From positions 1-8,824 of the forward strand of contig CAOPQH010000060.1 in assembly GCA_948505485.1 (NCBI GenBank): 8,824 nt of DNA. The letters are read 5' to 3'. Positions 6,235-8,824 of the stretch are shown here, piece by piece; the first letter of the stretch is position 1; the number at the start of each line of letters is the position of its first letter. A model generated the notes under the pieces. That model had not been told where the DNA came from. It did no database searches and was given only the letters and a program-made list of their open reading frames with translations. Made by a program: the position numbers and the translations under genes. The DNA comes from an uncultured Clostridia bacterium. GTDB lineage: Bacteria; Bacillota; Clostridia; TANB77; CAG-508.

Positions 6235-6278
6235 GAAAAAAAAAGAAAAATTAAACTCAAATGAATTTAATTTTTCTT
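6235..6278 (-). terminator. Strong intrinsic terminator of the adhesin gene
   Basis: On the minus strand AAGAAAAATTAAATTC pairs with GAGTTTAATTTTTCTT: a 16-bp stem with a 4-base loop (6243-6278) and a single U-G wobble, then TTTTTTT, C and six more T. It starts 7 bases after the stop codon at 6286-6288. The stem is nearly all A-T pairs, with GC pairs only next to the loop and near the base, but its length and the long U tract make termination convincing. Confidence 0.9.
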
Positions 6279-6285
6279 AAATTTA

Positions 6286-8824
6286 TTACATTACATATTT
6301 CTTAATTAAGAATATTCCTCCTGATAGTATTGATAATACTGTTGTTCCTAATACGAAATATATTCTTGCTTGACCTGTTGCTATTGATAACATTACTGGT
6401 GCATCATCTATATCATCTTCACCTTCTTTTTTATTATCTGGTGTTGAGTCTCTATCTGGCACTCCATATTCATTCCAATCTTCTGATATCTCCGCTGTAT
6501 TTACTTTTAACCCTGTATTATTTGCTCCATTTATCCAAGTTAGTAAAACTTCTATCTCTGTACTTTCTCCTGGTTGTAATAATGTATTTTCTAATTGTTT
6601 TGTAGAAATAACATTATTTCCTTCATCCTTCCAATTAGGATTATCTTTAGCTACAAATTTTAATCCTTGAGGTATATAATCTGTTATTTCTTTAGCATAT
6701 CCTGCTATATCCCCTTCGTTTGTTATTTTTATTTTATATCTAAATTTAACTACTACTGAAGATAATTTTTTTCTATGTAGCTCTACTTTTACTATTGATT
6801 CTGGATCATCTTCTGCTTTATGCCCTGTGTTTGTTACTGTTTGTTTTCCATTTTCTATAACAATTGCTTGTGTTACATATTTTCTTAATGCTAAATCAAA
6901 GTATTCTACTTTAATGTTTTCTATATCTTGATCATCCTCACCTTCATTCCATTTACCTGGTGTTGAATCTATATCATCATCAGAATCTTCTGAAATTTGT
7001 GCATGATTAGTTATTATATATTTATTAGAATTTGGATCCTTTACTTTGAATGCTATTTTTAAATCTCTATAATCTGGATTCTTTTCGCTTATATCACTAC
7101 TGCTATCAAATGCTTTTAATAAATTATCTCTTTTGGTTTCTTGTTGTTGTTTACTTGATAAATAATCTGTTATTACTTTATCTGCTTTAGTTGCTTCTGT
7201 TACTTTATTTCCTGATTTATCATTCATTACCCATCTATATTCTTTATTTATAGCATTATTTGGTAAATATTCTAAATAATCTGGTATATCATCTGTTATC
7301 TCTTCTGCATATCCATCTAGTTTACCTTCATTATATACTCTTATAGTATATGTTACAACATCTCCTACATGAACTGTTAACGCATCTTTAGGATGTGTAT
7401 ATACTATCTTTCCATCTTTGTAAGTTACTACTGGAATTCTAGTTGTCACAGATTCTTCTTGTACAGCTGTGATAAATTTTCTTAATGCTAAATCAAAATA
7501 TTGTAATTTAATATTATCATAATCTTCGTCATCTTCTTTATATACTGGCCATTTCTTATTATCATCATAATATTTATCACTATTTTCTTTTCCCCATTTT
7601 TCTGTATCTGAATCTCTATCATCTATTGGATTTCCATCTTTGTCTGTATCTTCTGAAATTTCTGCTTCATTTCTTAATATTCCGTTAAAGGAATTTTTTG
7701 CTGTAACTTTTAACATTACTGATACTTCTTTATAGTCTATCTTTTGATTTTCTTTATCAAATGCTTTTATTAAATTATCTTCTGATGTATCTTTTGATAA
7801 AAATGTTGTTGATATTGTTTTTAATCCTGTATCTGTGTATTTCCATAACATATTTTGATTAAATTCTATTGCCTTCTTTTCTGCATCTGTTAAACTTGTA
7901 TCATTTTTTAAATCATCACCTATTTTGTCTGAATATATAAATTCTAAGCCTTCTGGTATGTCTTCTGTTATCTCTGATGCATATCCATCTATATCACCTT
8001 CATTGTATACTCTAAATGTATATGTTACAATATCTCCGCTTTTTACTAATACTGGATCTTTTGTCATTTTGTATTCTGCTGTTGTTATTAAATTTCCATC
8101 TTCATTTTTTGTATTTAATTTACTTGTATCTTCTTTTAATAACCTCTCTTCTTGCTCAACATCATTTACTTTTGTTATTCTTTTTAGTAATTTTAAATCA
8201 AATTCACTATTTGGTTCTTCCTCATAATTTATAACTTCAACATATATGTTTCCATCTTCATTTAAATATACATTTACATCTTTTCCTGTCTTTTCTGTGA
8301 TATCATTTCCATCTTTATCTGTTACTTTATATTGTACTTTATCTACTTTAAAAATTCCATTTTCTTCTTTTTTAGTAACTGTTACTGTTATTATTCCGTC
8401 AAATTCACAATATTCGTCTGGAGCCTTTGTCTCTTTTATAGTATATATATCTGCATTTGAAACATTGTCTTTTGTTATTTGCACATCTTTTGCTATTTCT
8501 AATCTTCCTACTACCTCTTTTTCAACACCATTTACCTCAAATATAGCTTTACTGTTTAATTGTTCTCCTTCTTTATCTTCTTTAACTAGTACAATATCAT
8601 ACTCGCCTTCTCTTTCTGGTGTTAATTCTAATTCTACGTTAATTGGGTTCTTTTCTGTTTTAGGTACAACTAGTGGTTGACAATTTAAATCGCCTTCTTC
8701 AACATAAATGTATGCATCTCTTTTCTCATAACTACCATCTATTGAAACCTTAACTTTGTTTGCCGTGTTTGTTGGTACTGATATATAAAAATCTCCTTCT
8801 ATTGTTTTTATATCTTGATTGCTT
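6286..8824 (-). CDS. Large DUF11/isopeptide-type surface adhesin with C-terminal membrane anchor (5' end beyond window)
   Basis: The frame is open from the right edge to TAA at 6286-6288: 845 residues, N-terminus missing. A GTG at 8484 that could open a 732-residue frame is internal, as the coding sequence continues upstream without a stop and has no ribosome site there. Residues 1-110 are beta-rich; about 110-205 include a Cna-B-like stretch (YTIKETKAPDEY at 127-138). Three homologous modules follow (208-442, 443-641, 642-808), beginning FDLKLLKRIT, FDLALRKFIT and FDLALRKYVT, with a central VVTYTIRVYNEG...GYAEEITDDIP core, an N-x-A-x-ISED strand and an acidic tail (DSTPGKWNEGEDD). Such modules occur in clostridial DUF11 or isopeptide-forming surface proteins, which build stiff adhesive stalks. 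The C-terminus is SIATG (813-817), a membrane helix (about 821-840) and KKYVM: a sorting-signal layout without LPXTG. It is probably on the surface, wall-linked or membrane-held; its ligand is unknown. Confidence 0.92.
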   Translation of the reverse strand, partial: SNQDIKTIEGDFYISVPTNTANKVKVSIDGSYEKRDAYIYVEEGDLNCQPLVVPKTEKNPINVELELTPEREGEYDIVLVKEDKEGEQLNSKAIFEVNGVEKEVVGRLEIAKDVQITKDNVSNADIYTIKETKAPDEYCEFDGIITVTVTKKEENGIFKVDKVQYKVTDKDGNDITEKTGKDVNVYLNEDGNIYVEVINYEEEPNSEFDLKLLKRITKVNDVEQEERLLKEDTSKLNTKNEDGNLITTAEYKMTKDPVLVKSGDIVTYTFRVYNEGDIDGYASEITEDIPEGLEFIYSDKIGDDLKNDTSLTDAEKKAIEFNQNMLWKYTDTGLKTISTTFLSKDTSEDNLIKAFDKENQKIDYKEVSVMLKVTAKNSFNGILRNEAEISEDTDKDGNPIDDRDSDTEKWGKENSDKYYDDNKKWPVYKEDDEDYDNIKLQYFDLALRKFITAVQEESVTTRIPVVTYKDGKIVYTHPKDALTVHVGDVVTYTIRVYNEGKLDGYAEEITDDIPDYLEYLPNNAINKEYRWVMNDKSGNKVTEATKADKVITDYLSSKQQQETKRDNLLKAFDSSSDISEKNPDYRDLKIAFKVKDPNSNKYIITNHAQISEDSDDDIDSTPGKWNEGEDDQDIENIKVEYFDLALRKYVTQAIVIENGKQTVTNTGHKAEDDPESIVKVELHRKKLSSVVVKFRYKIKITNEGDIAGYAKEITDYIPQGLKFVAKDNPNWKDEGNNVISTKQLENTLLQPGESTEIEVLLTWINGANNTGLKVNTAEISEDWNEYGVPDRDSTPDNKKEGEDDIDDAPVMLSIATGQARIYFVLGTTVLSILSGGIFLIKKYVM
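6400..8202 (-). repeat. Three homologous adhesin modules (protein-level repeats)
   Basis: Modules lie at 7498-8202 (235 residues), 6901-7497 (199) and 6400-6900 (about 167). They share FDL(A/K)L(R/L)K at the start, YNEG or TNEG plus GYA(S/E/K)EIT(E/D) and IP in the middle, NxAxISED near the end, and an acidic linker. The DNA is clearly diverged, so the duplication is old. Lengths fall toward the C-terminus: the first has a long acidic, Tyr/Lys/Trp-containing tail, and the third runs directly into the anchor. In related folds a Lys near the start and the Asn of N-x-A form an isopeptide cross-link with help from an acidic residue; candidates here are K214/N385, K449/N606 and K648/N775. Confidence 0.85.

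Noticed and set aside
8482..8484. GTG at 8484 as the true start of the right-hand adhesin
   Set aside because: The frame stays open for 113 more codons to the window edge with similar composition and beta-rich sequence, and no ribosome site precedes the GTG.
8246..8680. 144-codon plus-strand open frame opposite the adhesin
   Set aside because: Ser/Thr/Phe-rich composition typical of the complement of an AT-rich acidic coding region; the minus strand holds recognisable adhesin sequence throughout.

Overview
The window is strongly AT-rich. Its Shine-Dalgarno sites are of the GGAGG / AGAGGTGA type, its promoters resemble sigma-A promoters, and its proteins are of Gram-positive surface and membrane types: BspA-like leucine-rich repeats with Big_3 domains, a DUF11/isopeptide-type adhesin, and a CmpB-family membrane protein. 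This fits a low-GC member of the Bacillota, most likely an uncultured or gut-type Clostridia. That placement is inference; there is no rRNA or other phylogenetic marker here. No tRNA, CRISPR array, transposase, phage gene or riboswitch was recognised.

All five genes lie on the minus strand, so transcription runs from right to left. (1) 8824-6286: the C-terminal 845 residues of a large surface protein (its start lies beyond the right edge), with a Cna-B-like region, three homologous modules opening with FDL(A/K)L(R/L)K, and a C-terminal membrane helix preceded by SIATG. It ends in a strong intrinsic terminator (6235-6278). (2) 6171/6134-5274: a small membrane-anchored protein with three tandem Ig-like repeats. 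It has an excellent extended -10 promoter (6199-6227), but its best ATG (6169-6171) is one base out of frame with the body of the gene at an A7 tract. (3) 5219-4446: a CmpB/DUF1113-type multi-pass membrane protein with a basic helical tail, 54 bases downstream of gene 2 and separated from it by a perfect 12-bp hairpin with a poor U tract. (4) 4308-3385: a receiver-like domain fused to a GGDEF diguanylate cyclase, with its own promoter (4413-4442) and terminator (3341-3380). (5) 3150-1: a large leucine-rich-repeat surface protein whose 3' end is cut by the left edge. It carries six 36-bp calcium-loop repeats (235-450) and at least eleven 18-bp NNTPGG repeats (1-198).

The common theme is the cell envelope: two large surface proteins and two membrane proteins around one c-di-GMP synthase. 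c-di-GMP controls adhesins in several Clostridia, so a functional link is reasonable but is inferred only from proximity. Except for the pair of genes 2 and 3, each complete gene appears to be its own transcription unit. I see no clearly new multi-gene system. The most notable observations are the out-of-frame start of the Ig-like protein, the receiver domain with Asn in place of the phosphoacceptor Asp, the period-four higher-order structure of the NNTPGG array, and the noncanonical anchor of the right-hand adhesin.
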